DNA from: Anaerolineales bacterium UBA6055
GTDB lineage: Bacteria; Chloroflexota; Anaerolineae; Aggregatilineales; Phototrophicaceae
Length of the DNA: 44,285 bases
Assembly (NCBI GenBank): GCA_002428985.1
Contig: DIYL01000006.1
Coordinates: 1 to 44,285, forward strand
Reading direction: 5' to 3'
Shown piece after piece: positions 33,452 through 41,629 of this stretch. Positions within the stretch are counted from its first letter, which is position 1. Each line of letters opens with the position of its first letter. The position numbers and the translations under genes are program-made. Under the pieces are notes generated by a model, which saw only the letters and a list, made by a program, of their open reading frames with translations, was not told where the DNA came from and did not search any database.

Positions 33452-34387
33452 TTATGTCTCAATACGGTCACAAGTTGCGATTGCAACACTTTCGCTATCA
33501 CCGTCTGAATCGCGAGTTTTAATATGAGCTGATGCCCGGCTGAACGTTTTATTTGGGTCACTAGTGGCTGTTAGACCGCCTTGTGTATCGTTCTCATCAA
33601 GATTGACTGCATGGTTAGCAAAGTTCGGTAAATCCGTAAAAAAGATAACCTGATCTTGATCGTCGTATTCGTCTTCCCATTCTGCTAAAGCAGTGGCAAT
33701 CCCTGTGTCTCGATCATAGATCACAGTACAAGCGAATTCTGCATCATCAAGGTCGACCAGCGCAAAGTTAAAGCTCGTCACAACCGTATCAACACTAGAG
33801 CTACCCATCCCGGTTACACCATTGAGGCAATCATCCAATGTGCCGGAATAATTCCCCAAAGCGACCTGTGCATTACACCAGCCAGCTAAGAACCAATAAT
33901 CTTGCAATGCGGTGTTACTTGGATGGATGCAACGTCCATCGTCCCACGGACCGCCGTTTAAACACCAGTTTTCTTCACCGGCTTGCACAGTCGTTGTTTC
34001 TGTTGTTCCAGTTGTCGTTTGTGCATCGGATGATGGCGTTGCCGTGACGATAATCACCTGTTGGATGATCTGTGTTGTCGTCGTAGTTGTGGTGGTGGTT
34101 GTAGTCGTAGTGGTTGTTGCACCAGCTGGAATACATAATTGTGCCCCTGCGAAAATGCGCGTGACATCGCTGATGCCATTATACGCGGCGAGTGTTGTGA
34201 ATGGCACACCATAGCGTAAACCGATGCGGTACAAATTTTCACCACTTGAAACTGTATGAACTTGGTCACCTGCATTGCACGATTGAGCAATCAGGTTAGG
34301 TTGTGGAATCATCGCGAGCGAACCGATAACAAACAAAAATAACGCAACCAATAGTGTCATTTTAGGAGGTTTAAATCTTGATGTCAT
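33452..34387 (-). CDS. Secreted LysM protein with poly-Thr linker
   Basis: The product has about 311 residues. Four in-frame ATGs lie within 18 nt; 34387 is preferred because GATGGG lies 7 nt upstream. After a signal peptide (TLLVALFLFVIGSLAMI) there is a LysM domain (HTVSSGENLYRIGLRYGVPF...IFAGAQLCIPAG). A run of 15 threonines follows, and then a C-terminal domain of about 185 residues that I do not recognise, with six or so cysteines and many acidic residues. The Thr run is coded by mixed ACN codons, so it is a selected flexible or glycosylated linker, not a slipped mononucleotide run. It is probably an exported wall-binding protein. The upstream gap has a palindrome and an 11-bp direct repeat. 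Confidence 0.82.
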   Translation of the reverse strand: MTSRFKPPKMTLLVALFLFVIGSLAMIPQPNLIAQSCNAGDQVHTVSSGENLYRIGLRYGVPFTTLAAYNGISDVTRIFAGAQLCIPAGATTTTTTTTTTTTTTTQIIQQVIIVTATPSSDAQTTTGTTETTTVQAGEENWCLNGGPWDDGRCIHPSNTALQDYWFLAGWCNAQVALGNYSGTLDDCLNGVTGMGSSSVDTVVTSFNFALVDLDDAEFACTVIYDRDTGIATALAEWEDEYDDQDQVIFFTDLPNFANHAVNLDENDTQGGLTATSDPNKTFSRASAHIKTRDSDGDSESVAIATCDRIET

Positions 34388-34410
34388 ATGCATACCCATC
34401 TTCATCAGTG

Positions 34411-34425
34411 TATGCTTTAAGCATA
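34411..34425. promoter_or_regulatory. Palindrome TATGCTT-T-AAGCATA before the LysM gene
   Basis: Exact 7-bp arms with one central base, 24 nt upstream of the LysM gene start on the minus strand. This is operator-like and close enough to overlap the promoter or transcript start. Confidence 0.4.
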
Positions 34426-34446
34426 ACGATCTATTACACTTAGCTC

Positions 34447-34467
34447 AATTGGAATCGAATTGGAATC
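34447..34467. promoter_or_regulatory. Two AATTGGAATC direct repeats at 11-bp spacing
   Basis: Exact 10-bp words at 34447-34456 and 34458-34467. An 11-bp period puts both on the same face of the helix, as in response-regulator sites of the OmpR/PhoB class. The site lies in the divergent gap between the LysM gene and the STAS-like gene, so it could act on either. Confidence 0.4.
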
Positions 34468-34668
34468 TGGTTGTATTATGATTTGAGGTTTGAAAATTTA
34501 CATTGGGCTAACGAGCTACGGATGATATACCCCTATACTGAGAATATATTTTAAACTACATATATAAAGTATAAAAACGCACAAATAATTGTGGTCGGAT
34601 TCAATTATTTCCGTATATACTAAGGATAGCGTACTGTATACGCATAAAGACGAACAAAGTAGGGTGTT

Positions 34669-35055
34669 ATGCCAATCAACATACATTGGGCAAATAACAC
34701 ACAGTCGATTGTGATTCAAAAATTCTCTGATGTGTGGACTTGGGATCAAGTTGTTGTAAATTGCCAGACAGATTTGTACCCAGCCATTGGTCAAATGTCA
34801 CATCCGGTTGTGCTCATACAAGACATGGTGGGGAGTCATTGGACACCAACAACGAGCTTATTAGCCGAAGTTGAAAAGCTAATGCATATTCCTCAGCCTC
34901 ATAATTTGCCTATGATACAGGTGGTATCGGGTGAACCCTCTGTAGATATGTTGGTTGTGTCTGCCTACAAACGCACAAGTGATTCAAACTGTATCTTCCA
35001 AGCATCCTCAACTGTTAATGTGGCATTACGTAACGCCAACGATTATCTCAATTAG
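34669..35055 (+). CDS. Small STAS-like protein of unknown function
   Basis: The 128-residue protein has alternating beta and alpha segments: strand SIVIQKFSDVWTWDQVV, then HPVVLIQDMVGSHW and a helix LLAEVEKLMHI, then MIQVVSGEPSVDMLVVSAYK. This pattern resembles SpoIIAA/STAS domains, and the tryptophan-rich WTWDQ start is seen in small Chloroflexota proteins of the same outline. No phosphorylatable Ser site can be assigned with confidence. AGGGTGTT stands before the ATG. The gene ends 1 bp before the stop of the convergent TIR-WD40 gene, with no room for a terminator, so their transcripts must overlap. Confidence 0.65.
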   Translation: MPINIHWANNTQSIVIQKFSDVWTWDQVVVNCQTDLYPAIGQMSHPVVLIQDMVGSHWTPTTSLLAEVEKLMHIPQPHNLPMIQVVSGEPSVDMLVVSAYKRTSDSNCIFQASSTVNVALRNANDYLN

Positions 35056-35056
35056 T

Positions 35057-38000
35057 CTATGATTCACATAACGGTAGTACATTATATTGTTCGCGCTCGC
35101 TACAGGTGAGGTCACGAATCGTCGTCGTTGCATTAATTCGCGTCATGAGTTGCGCTAAGGTTTCTTGCCCCCATAAGCGGTACACACCATCTCCAGCCAA
35201 TGTCAAAATACGTTCACTATTGGCACTGCTCATCACACGTAAAATATCGGCTGGATGACGGAATTGCCGAACAACCGTCCCTTGCTCGATATCCCAAATA
35301 ATCAGGGTATTATCATCTCCACCAGACAGCAAATAATTAGCGTCCAGCTGATAAACTAAATCACGGATAATCCCTGTATGACCCACTAAGCGACGTTGCA
35401 CTTCACCGGAGCTTGCGTCTATCAATTGGATGCTATTATCGGTGGAGGCGAGTAGCAGGAGGTCGCCATCGGCGGTTAATTCACCATACTGCACATCAAT
35501 AAATGTAAGGCGGTTGACCGCATCAGAATTGAGATCAAAATCGGTCAATCCGGCGATGTTGTCATCTAATAGCACAAAAAATAAGACCCGATCACCATCA
35601 TCCGCAAAGGCGACTTTAACGCGTTCTCCTAATGCCAGATCAGACGATAGACCGAGTGGAAACCGTTGAATTTCGCTAGCAGTGTCTGTCTCCCATAAGA
35701 TGGCATTCTCGGCATGTAAGCTCATCAATAAGTTGTCATCGCCACTAAATTGCATGCCAAATGCTGGACTAACCGCTGTTGGTGTGAGTTCAATTGCACC
35801 ATCGGCATCCCGTTGTAGTAACCACAATGCACCTGATGATGCTTTTACAGCGACATGATTCCCTGCCGGAGACACAACCATCGTTTCTATCTCATCAATT
35901 GGTACTGACCAGCGATTTTGTTCAATCCCTGTTCGCGCATCATATAACACAATATCATCCGAGGCTGTTGCAAAATGTGTGCCTGTACGATTCATTTGGG
36001 AGTTATTGATATTTGATAATGTCAATAACTCGGCCTGTGTTTCAGTGTTTTGTAGCGTGACCGTATTTGATACAGCGACTAAAATACGATCGCCGGATTG
36101 ATTGAGCGCTGTCCCTGTAATCGCTGAGGAAATCACTTGTGATAGACCAGGAGCTGTTCCATCAATCGACCACAAATAGACTTCACCACCACTCGCCTGT
36201 ACGATTGCCCATCTGCCATCAGCACTCAATCGGATAGTTTGCATCGCACGGTCGGATAAACCAATCTCGCGCAAAAGCCGACCATCATCAGTTGACCACA
36301 ATATAAGACGATTATCGCGGGTTGACGATAGAACACGCGCATCGTCTAAGAATTTAGCGGATGTGATTTGAGCGGTGATGTCACTCTGATAGGTGCGTTG
36401 GATTATGCCATCGCTTGCATCAACTACGGACACCCGTTGTCCGCCATCGCTACTTTGTACCCCGATCAGAATTCGGTCATCATAGAATGACATAAAGACT
36501 AGACTATCGGTTGAGTCGGCGATGTCAACACCACTGAGCACAGTCCAATTGAACCCTTCATCTAATCGGACTTGTTGTTGACCGGTGCCCATATCCCATG
36601 CGATCAAATCACCCACATTCGGGTCGTTCGCAAAAGCAGGTAATGCGCGTCCACCTGTCCATGCAAATCGCGCGGATTCATCATAACCAACATAAACTTG
36701 TCCACCAGAATCAAGCGTCAATAAGTCGAGAGTTGCTCCATTCCATTGTGACATAATTGTCTCGCCACGTGGGTTTGACCAACCAATCACACGCTGACCA
36801 TCGGCTGAAATTCGCAAGTCATTTGGTAGGAGTTCTTCGCCAAAGTCAGCAAAATATTCTGCTAGTGATTCGCCTGTGGCGATGTCCCACATCACCAACA
36901 TCGGACGGATACCTGCTGTCACCATCCGTTGTCCATCAGGGTGCATTGCAATTGCATTCACCACCCCTTGGTGTCGATTCAGTTGCTGTAAGATCTCTCC
37001 GGTGGCTGTTGACCAGATAATAACTTGGCCATCTTGCGATGCAGTCACAAGGAAACGCCCATCATTACTATAACGGAGGGTCGTAATATCGGCTTCGTGT
37101 CCGATCAGTTCGAATGCAACGGTACGGGTGGGTGCATCGTAAATCAAGATGCGGTCGAATGTCAGCGGAACAATCGCAAATTCTTCGGCTGAAGGGCTAA
37201 ATTCAATCTGCGAAACATCGGTCAAGACAATTGATGAACTCAAATTCGTGGCGCGACTAAGCACACGATAGACTTGCGCCGAATCCTCTACAAATTCGCT
37301 AGCTGTCATCGCTAATGCCAAGGCTAAATCGACATCACCTGAATTTAAGGCTTGCTCTGCACTGAATAATAATGCTTGCGAGTTTACTTCTTGCGCTGTG
37401 ACGAAGGTCTGTGTCGCGGTGTCATTAATTGCATCTAATTCTGCTTCGGCGGTGCTGCGTCCATTGGCTTCGGTTTCGGCAATTTGTTCGGCAGCAACGG
37501 CTGTGCCTGCATTATTATCACTTTCCGATTGTACGGCGGTTGCGGTTGCAAGTTGTTGGGTTGCCATAAACACTGCGGTTGATAAATTGGCGACTTCTGT
37601 CGCAGCAATATCCGCTTGTTCATCAGCAGAAAGCTGTACCTGTGTTGCGGTTTGCGCCATCATCAGACTGGCATTTTCAGCAGCTTCGGCTGTTTCGATT
37701 AGGCGTTCAGCTTCAAATTCTGAGGTCAAGACTTGCGCCGATAATGTACCAGACGTTTCCGATTCGGTGCTGACAATCACCAACTCGGCTTCTGCTTCGG
37801 CTTGCGCTGTTTGTGCAATACTCGCATCACCAATCGCTTCTTGGGCATCAGCTTGTGCGGTTTGTTGCATTACATCAGCGGTACTGGCACTATTCACTGC
37901 CATATCAGCCAACGCGAGGGCAGAAGTCGCTGTCTGTTCAAAATCAGCAACAATCACAGCCTCAGCAGTAGCAGATCCCACAACCGCTTGTGCGAGTTGC

Positions 38001-38767
38001 GCGTTGGCATCACTTGTTCCGGACTGGATTGCCGCTTCGGTACTACGCGAGTCGGCAACGGATTGGCTCGTTTGCGCGCTTTGAAATAAACTAACAACCG
38101 TCACCAGCAAACCAATAATAATAACCGCCATCACAACATACGCCGATAATCCCCAGCGTCGGGTTGATTTTTGGCGACGGCTTGCGTGGATATACTCGAC
38201 CATCATGCGCGATGGTTTTGGCTCTTGATTTGTCCCACTTGTTAGCCATGCTCGCGCTTCATCAACGCGTTCTAATGGCAACAACAAACGGGCATTACGA
38301 TTGCGTGTATCCCACTCGCTCGCATACACCAGCAATTCAGTATGTAACCGTGTATGGTCATCAACATTCATTAAATCCAGTAATTGGGCGATACCATCTT
38401 CCATCACATCTTGGTTGCGGAAGAAAATATAAGGATTTTCTGCAATGGCCGGATGCACATCAACATCGATATGTTCATCGACAATTAGTGTGACAAACCG
38501 CTTGCTGTTATTGACCGCATACTGAATCAGCATATTACAAATAGAACTCTCGGCTGAGGCAGGGGATAACGCAATGGCAACTGTATGCGATTTTAAGATA
38601 CCCGCTTTGAGTAATGCTTTACCATCCGATGAGGCACTGAGATCATCCCATGTGACCCAACAGGCTTTCCCATTGGCTTTCATATGGGCATCGACACGGC
38701 GAACAAACCGAATATCAGATGGATCATAAATAATGTAGATGTCGTAAAGTTGGTCGGTATCGGACAT
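35057..38767 (-). CDS. TIR domain - TM - helical - WD40 repeat signalling protein
   Basis: The protein has 1236 residues. Residues 1-130 are a TIR domain (YDIYIIYDPSDIRFVRRVDAHM...HTVAIALSPASAESSICNM). Residues 140-197 form the linker common to bacterial TIR/caspase-WD40 proteins (SEWDTRNRNARLLLPLERVD...RMMVEYIHASRR). A membrane helix lies at 206-228, a 250-residue Ala/Thr/Gln-rich helical stalk follows, and WD40 blades run from about 500 to 1225 (ITTLRYSNDGRFLVTASQDG, LSGGDDNTLIIWDIE). In NADase TIRs a Glu precedes the 'ALSP' strand (Glu642 in SARM1); here that stretch reads DGKALLKAGILKSH with no Glu, so NAD cleavage is doubtful. The WD40 part would be outside if the N-terminus is cytoplasmic. 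An AAA+ gene lies 86 bp upstream on the same strand. Confidence 0.88.
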   Translation of the reverse strand: MSDTDQLYDIYIIYDPSDIRFVRRVDAHMKANGKACWVTWDDLSASSDGKALLKAGILKSHTVAIALSPASAESSICNMLIQYAVNNSKRFVTLIVDEHIDVDVHPAIAENPYIFFRNQDVMEDGIAQLLDLMNVDDHTRLHTELLVYASEWDTRNRNARLLLPLERVDEARAWLTSGTNQEPKPSRMMVEYIHASRRQKSTRRWGLSAYVVMAVIIIGLLVTVVSLFQSAQTSQSVADSRSTEAAIQSGTSDANAQLAQAVVGSATAEAVIVADFEQTATSALALADMAVNSASTADVMQQTAQADAQEAIGDASIAQTAQAEAEAELVIVSTESETSGTLSAQVLTSEFEAERLIETAEAAENASLMMAQTATQVQLSADEQADIAATEVANLSTAVFMATQQLATATAVQSESDNNAGTAVAAEQIAETEANGRSTAEAELDAINDTATQTFVTAQEVNSQALLFSAEQALNSGDVDLALALAMTASEFVEDSAQVYRVLSRATNLSSSIVLTDVSQIEFSPSAEEFAIVPLTFDRILIYDAPTRTVAFELIGHEADITTLRYSNDGRFLVTASQDGQVIIWSTATGEILQQLNRHQGVVNAIAMHPDGQRMVTAGIRPMLVMWDIATGESLAEYFADFGEELLPNDLRISADGQRVIGWSNPRGETIMSQWNGATLDLLTLDSGGQVYVGYDESARFAWTGGRALPAFANDPNVGDLIAWDMGTGQQQVRLDEGFNWTVLSGVDIADSTDSLVFMSFYDDRILIGVQSSDGGQRVSVVDASDGIIQRTYQSDITAQITSAKFLDDARVLSSTRDNRLILWSTDDGRLLREIGLSDRAMQTIRLSADGRWAIVQASGGEVYLWSIDGTAPGLSQVISSAITGTALNQSGDRILVAVSNTVTLQNTETQAELLTLSNINNSQMNRTGTHFATASDDIVLYDARTGIEQNRWSVPIDEIETMVVSPAGNHVAVKASSGALWLLQRDADGAIELTPTAVSPAFGMQFSGDDNLLMSLHAENAILWETDTASEIQRFPLGLSSDLALGERVKVAFADDGDRVLFFVLLDDNIAGLTDFDLNSDAVNRLTFIDVQYGELTADGDLLLLASTDNSIQLIDASSGEVQRRLVGHTGIIRDLVYQLDANYLLSGGDDNTLIIWDIEQGTVVRQFRHPADILRVMSSANSERILTLAGDGVYRLWGQETLAQLMTRINATTTIRDLTCSEREQYNVLPLCES

Positions 38768-38853
38768 AAGCTATGGGTCTCATTAATCACACATAGCTAC
38801 GATTCTATCTGATAGACCTTATCTGCGATACTGACGATTTATAACGTGTCAGA

Positions 38854-40122
38854 CTACAACTTATATCCCATTGTGCGACGCAAGACGAATTCATCGCGTT
38901 CTTCGATCTGGTTACGCAGGCGGTTGAACGAGCTATCGAGCCGATCGAGGGTCAATGCTTCTTCTTCTTCGTTGACTAACTGCGTTAATGCATAGATCGC
39001 AACCTCGCGGATAAATGCACCGGGGTAGCCGACGAGTTTCTCTGCAACCGCGATGTGGTCATCCTGCCACATTTCGCCGACATACTTCTTCAGCATCAAT
39101 TCTGCATCACCAACAGTGCGCGTCTCTGGGATGATGAAAATCCGATCGAGCCGACCGGGGCGTTTCATGACACGCTCGTCGATTGCTTCAGGGTAGTTGG
39201 TTGTCGAAATTAACAAGGTTCCTGCATCATTTTCAAACGATTCGGAGCCATCGAGAACATTGAGAATGAGCGCTTTTTCGTCATTGCTAAGGTATGCATC
39301 TAATTCTTCTAAGATAATGAGCGTTGGTTTTTTTGAATCTGCCGCGACATACAAGGCGCGTTGAATTTTCCAGAATGAAGAACCGTCACTATCTGCACTT
39401 GAGATATAAATCGCCTGATAATCTTTTTCGATAATGCGCTTCGCGAGCGCATTACATAACATGGATTTACCTGTCCCCGGCACACCTGCAAATAACAACT
39501 TGCGGAATGGGTTCAAGTTTAGGCGTTTATAGATGCCAACCCCACGTTCAAAGAATGCTTCAACATCTTTGAGGATTTCCTCTTTAAGGTCAGTCGGCAA
39601 AATAATTTCATCCCAATCGACTTTGGGTTCAAATGAATTGGTATTCCCACCAATCACGATAACTTTCGATTCAGGATAAGCTAGACGTTGGCAGGTTTGT
39701 GTGAATGCCCCCCATGCTTTCATATAAGCTTTGGGAACGCTGGCAATCACCGCAACTTCATGATCATCGGTATAATATGCCGACATCACCAACACATCAA
39801 ATTTTTCGCCGCCGTCTTCTTCAAAGTGATAAAGGTATGTGCCCGTCTGTGTGACCAGTTCGCCCTGATAATTATGATCAAATATCGGTAAGAACTCCGG
39901 ATTTTCATGGGGTTCATAACCTTTAAAAACAAATGTATCTGCGAGTTTGATTTCGTCATTAAACTTGGCTAACATCACGCCATTCACGCAAATTTCAGCA
40001 GTGATGACAGTGATATAATCATCACGGTCTTGCTGAGGAATCCAATTTTCAACAATCCATGCGGACATTAGATCTGTTTTGAGGACGGGTGACGCATTGT
40101 TGGGTGAAAAATCAAACGACAT
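38854..40122 (-). CDS. AAA+ ATPase (Cdc48/FtsH-type classic AAA) with unique N-terminal domain
   Basis: The protein has 422 residues. The N-terminal 180 or so residues form an alpha/beta domain that I do not recognise (SKVIVIGGNTNSFEPKV near its end). The AAA core follows, with Walker A GVPGTGKS (213-220), Walker B LIILEELDA (268-276), sensor-1 Asn309 in STTNYPE and arginine-finger region RPGRLDR (321-327); a lid with GYPGAFIREVA follows. The Walker B reads LEEL rather than the usual DE, with Glu at both positions. Such ATPases remodel or unfold partner proteins as hexamers; the N-domain would select the substrate. It lies directly upstream of the TIR-WD40 gene on the same strand, suggesting a shared transcript and perhaps control of the TIR protein. 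The ribosome site is weak. Confidence 0.87.
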   Translation of the reverse strand: MSFDFSPNNASPVLKTDLMSAWIVENWIPQQDRDDYITVITAEICVNGVMLAKFNDEIKLADTFVFKGYEPHENPEFLPIFDHNYQGELVTQTGTYLYHFEEDGGEKFDVLVMSAYYTDDHEVAVIASVPKAYMKAWGAFTQTCQRLAYPESKVIVIGGNTNSFEPKVDWDEIILPTDLKEEILKDVEAFFERGVGIYKRLNLNPFRKLLFAGVPGTGKSMLCNALAKRIIEKDYQAIYISSADSDGSSFWKIQRALYVAADSKKPTLIILEELDAYLSNDEKALILNVLDGSESFENDAGTLLISTTNYPEAIDERVMKRPGRLDRIFIIPETRTVGDAELMLKKYVGEMWQDDHIAVAEKLVGYPGAFIREVAIYALTQLVNEEEEALTLDRLDSSFNRLRNQIEERDEFVLRRTMGYKL

Positions 40123-40341
40123 AAAGGCTTTTACTACCTGTTAATTGTATTCGGATATAGGGTATATTGGGTTGACACACCCATCATTATACCTGACTTT
40201 GTGGATTGGTTGTGTTAGATGTTTATATCAACTTACTCAATTAGTATATGCGAATCATTATATTTGTACAATGTGGGTTTCTATCTATCAAAAGACGTAA
40301 ATACTAGTTTTAAAAGTTCATAAAAGCAAAGAGGCACACGC

Positions 40342-40779
40342 ATGCAAAAATCGGATTTAAAATTTTCTTTTCAGTTTCGGGTGCGCTATTCAGAAATTGA
40401 TGCACAGGGAATTGTCTTTAATGCCCATTATCTGACGTATTTCGATACATCTATCACCGAATTTTTCCGGTCGATTGGTATTGAATTCGGCGGGCAAGAT
40501 GTTGTCACCCTCGACTATGATTATCATTTGGTCAAATCGGTCGTTGAATATCACGCACCGATTTATTTTGATGAAATTATTGATGTATATGTAGCCGTTG
40601 CGCGCATCGGCAATAGTAGCCTGACATTCCAACTATTTGTCTATGTCGCTGATGAAGACCAACCGCGCTCATCTGGCGAGATCATCTGGGTGCATGCTAA
40701 TCGTAAAACGGGCAAATCTGTACCTGTACCTGATGATGTGCGTGAAAAGTTGGCACCTTATGTCTTGCCATCAGAGTAG
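40342..40779 (+). CDS. Acyl-CoA thioesterase, 4HBT hotdog family (YbgC/FadM-like)
   Basis: The 145-residue protein is a single hotdog domain. The 4-hydroxybenzoyl-CoA thioesterase motif reads VRYSEIDAQGIVFNAHYLTYFD: the usual DTD is EID, keeping the Asp, and the glycine before the Val/Phe strand is present. Residues YHAPIYFDEIIDVYVAVARIGNSS and the closing RKTGKSVPVPDDVR are typical of the family. It should hydrolyse acyl-CoA or aryl-CoA thioesters in the cytoplasm; chain preference is unknown. GAGG lies 7 nt before the ATG. It stands alone and is convergent with a hypothetical gene. Confidence 0.9.
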   Translation: MQKSDLKFSFQFRVRYSEIDAQGIVFNAHYLTYFDTSITEFFRSIGIEFGGQDVVTLDYDYHLVKSVVEYHAPIYFDEIIDVYVAVARIGNSSLTFQLFVYVADEDQPRSSGEIIWVHANRKTGKSVPVPDDVREKLAPYVLPSE

Positions 40780-40806
40780 CTAAATGCACTTCATCCATTA
40801 TATATA

Positions 40807-41295
40807 TCAGGCATCCTGATTTTGATTTTTTTGTCTTTCTGCAACAGCGTCTTTTGAACAACAATAAGCATAGTCTTGTGGTTTGATAATTTCTGTCTTT
40901 GTTGGCAAAACACCATACTGAACGAGCTCATCAATTGTTTTGTTTCGGTGAATGGGTGGGATCTCACGACTTCTAGTTGGTTGAATAACATCTTCTAAAA
41001 TGATGTGCGTCTCAATACCTTGATAGGCATATTCACATGCCAACACCCGAGCCGCTAGCCAGCGTAACTCGCCAATAGCTTGAGGTTCTTGCCATAGCAC
41101 GATGCACCCGCGTTGGTCTTCAACTAATTGCTCCAGATAAGCGATGACTTGCGTATTGCCTGTAGGTAAGGGCTTGCGTGGAGACCCATCAACTATATCT
41201 GCCACTACAAATAGATATAGTGCGATCTCGTGAGTATCATTTTTGGCGAGCGCTGCTAGATATTGTTCGATTTCCAGTTTAGTCCATTGAGACAT
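40807..41295 (-). CDS. Hypothetical protein
   Basis: I do not recognise this 162-residue soluble protein. It has an N-terminal helix (SQWTKLEIEQYLAALAKND). A central alpha/beta region follows (ALYLFVVADIVDG, VIAYLEQLVEDQRGCIVLWQ, IGELRWLAARVLACEYAYQG), then a charged C-terminal tail. GGACGTATT before the ATG supports the start. There is no signal peptide, membrane segment or catalytic motif. A Cys-Cys pair near residue 145 (YAYCCSKD) is notable but isolated. It is convergent with the thioesterase gene, with a 27-bp gap. Confidence 0.65.
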   Translation of the reverse strand: MSQWTKLEIEQYLAALAKNDTHEIALYLFVVADIVDGSPRKPLPTGNTQVIAYLEQLVEDQRGCIVLWQEPQAIGELRWLAARVLACEYAYQGIETHIILEDVIQPTRSREIPPIHRNKTIDELVQYGVLPTKTEIIKPQDYAYCCSKDAVAERQKNQNQDA

Positions 41296-41629
41296 AATAC
41301 GTCCTTTAGCTCATTAAAGTTGAAGCGTTTATCTGTAATCTTACTAAGTTGAACTTCCTCACCAAGTGATTAATCAAATGCGCGAAATTATTATCTCGAC
41401 CTGCAATCTACTTTAACATCATCATTGGCTACTTACATGCTGTTCATGCTCTATTTAGATAAAGGGTAAACACAGGGTCGTTCTCATATCATGTTAAAAA
41501 TCACTTCATAACGCGCTTATTCAAACTTAAGTACAGCCTCATACCTGCCCCGTATAACTTAGACAGATTCACTTAAAGTAATACAGAATCATATTTTTAA
41601 GATACACATCTATTGGAGGATGTACCCCT
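41296..41629. other. Intergenic region upstream of the FAS1 gene
   Basis: This 334-bp AT-rich gap between divergent genes holds no plausible gene or clear hairpin. It must contain the promoter of the FAS1 gene; I cannot assign -35 and -10 boxes with confidence. A GGAGG ribosome site stands at its right end, 10 nt before the FAS1 ATG. Confidence 0.4.

Noticed and set aside
34079..34125. GT-rich microsatellite-like run
   Set aside because: It codes 15 threonines with mixed third bases in the LysM protein, so it is a protein linker, not a slippage-prone pure repeat.
37398..38084. Long Ala/Ser/Cys-rich reading frame on the plus strand
   Set aside because: It lies antisense to the Ala/Thr-rich helical stalk of the TIR-WD40 gene; its composition is the mirror of that low-complexity region and it has no ribosome site or domain.
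34669..41295. Interpretation of the TIR/AAA region (and the NACHT gene) as an antiphage defence island
   Set aside because: No integrase, restriction system, toxin-antitoxin pair or known defence operon is present, the TIR seems to lack its catalytic Glu, and such signalling proteins are common housekeeping elements in this phylum; kept only as a hypothesis.
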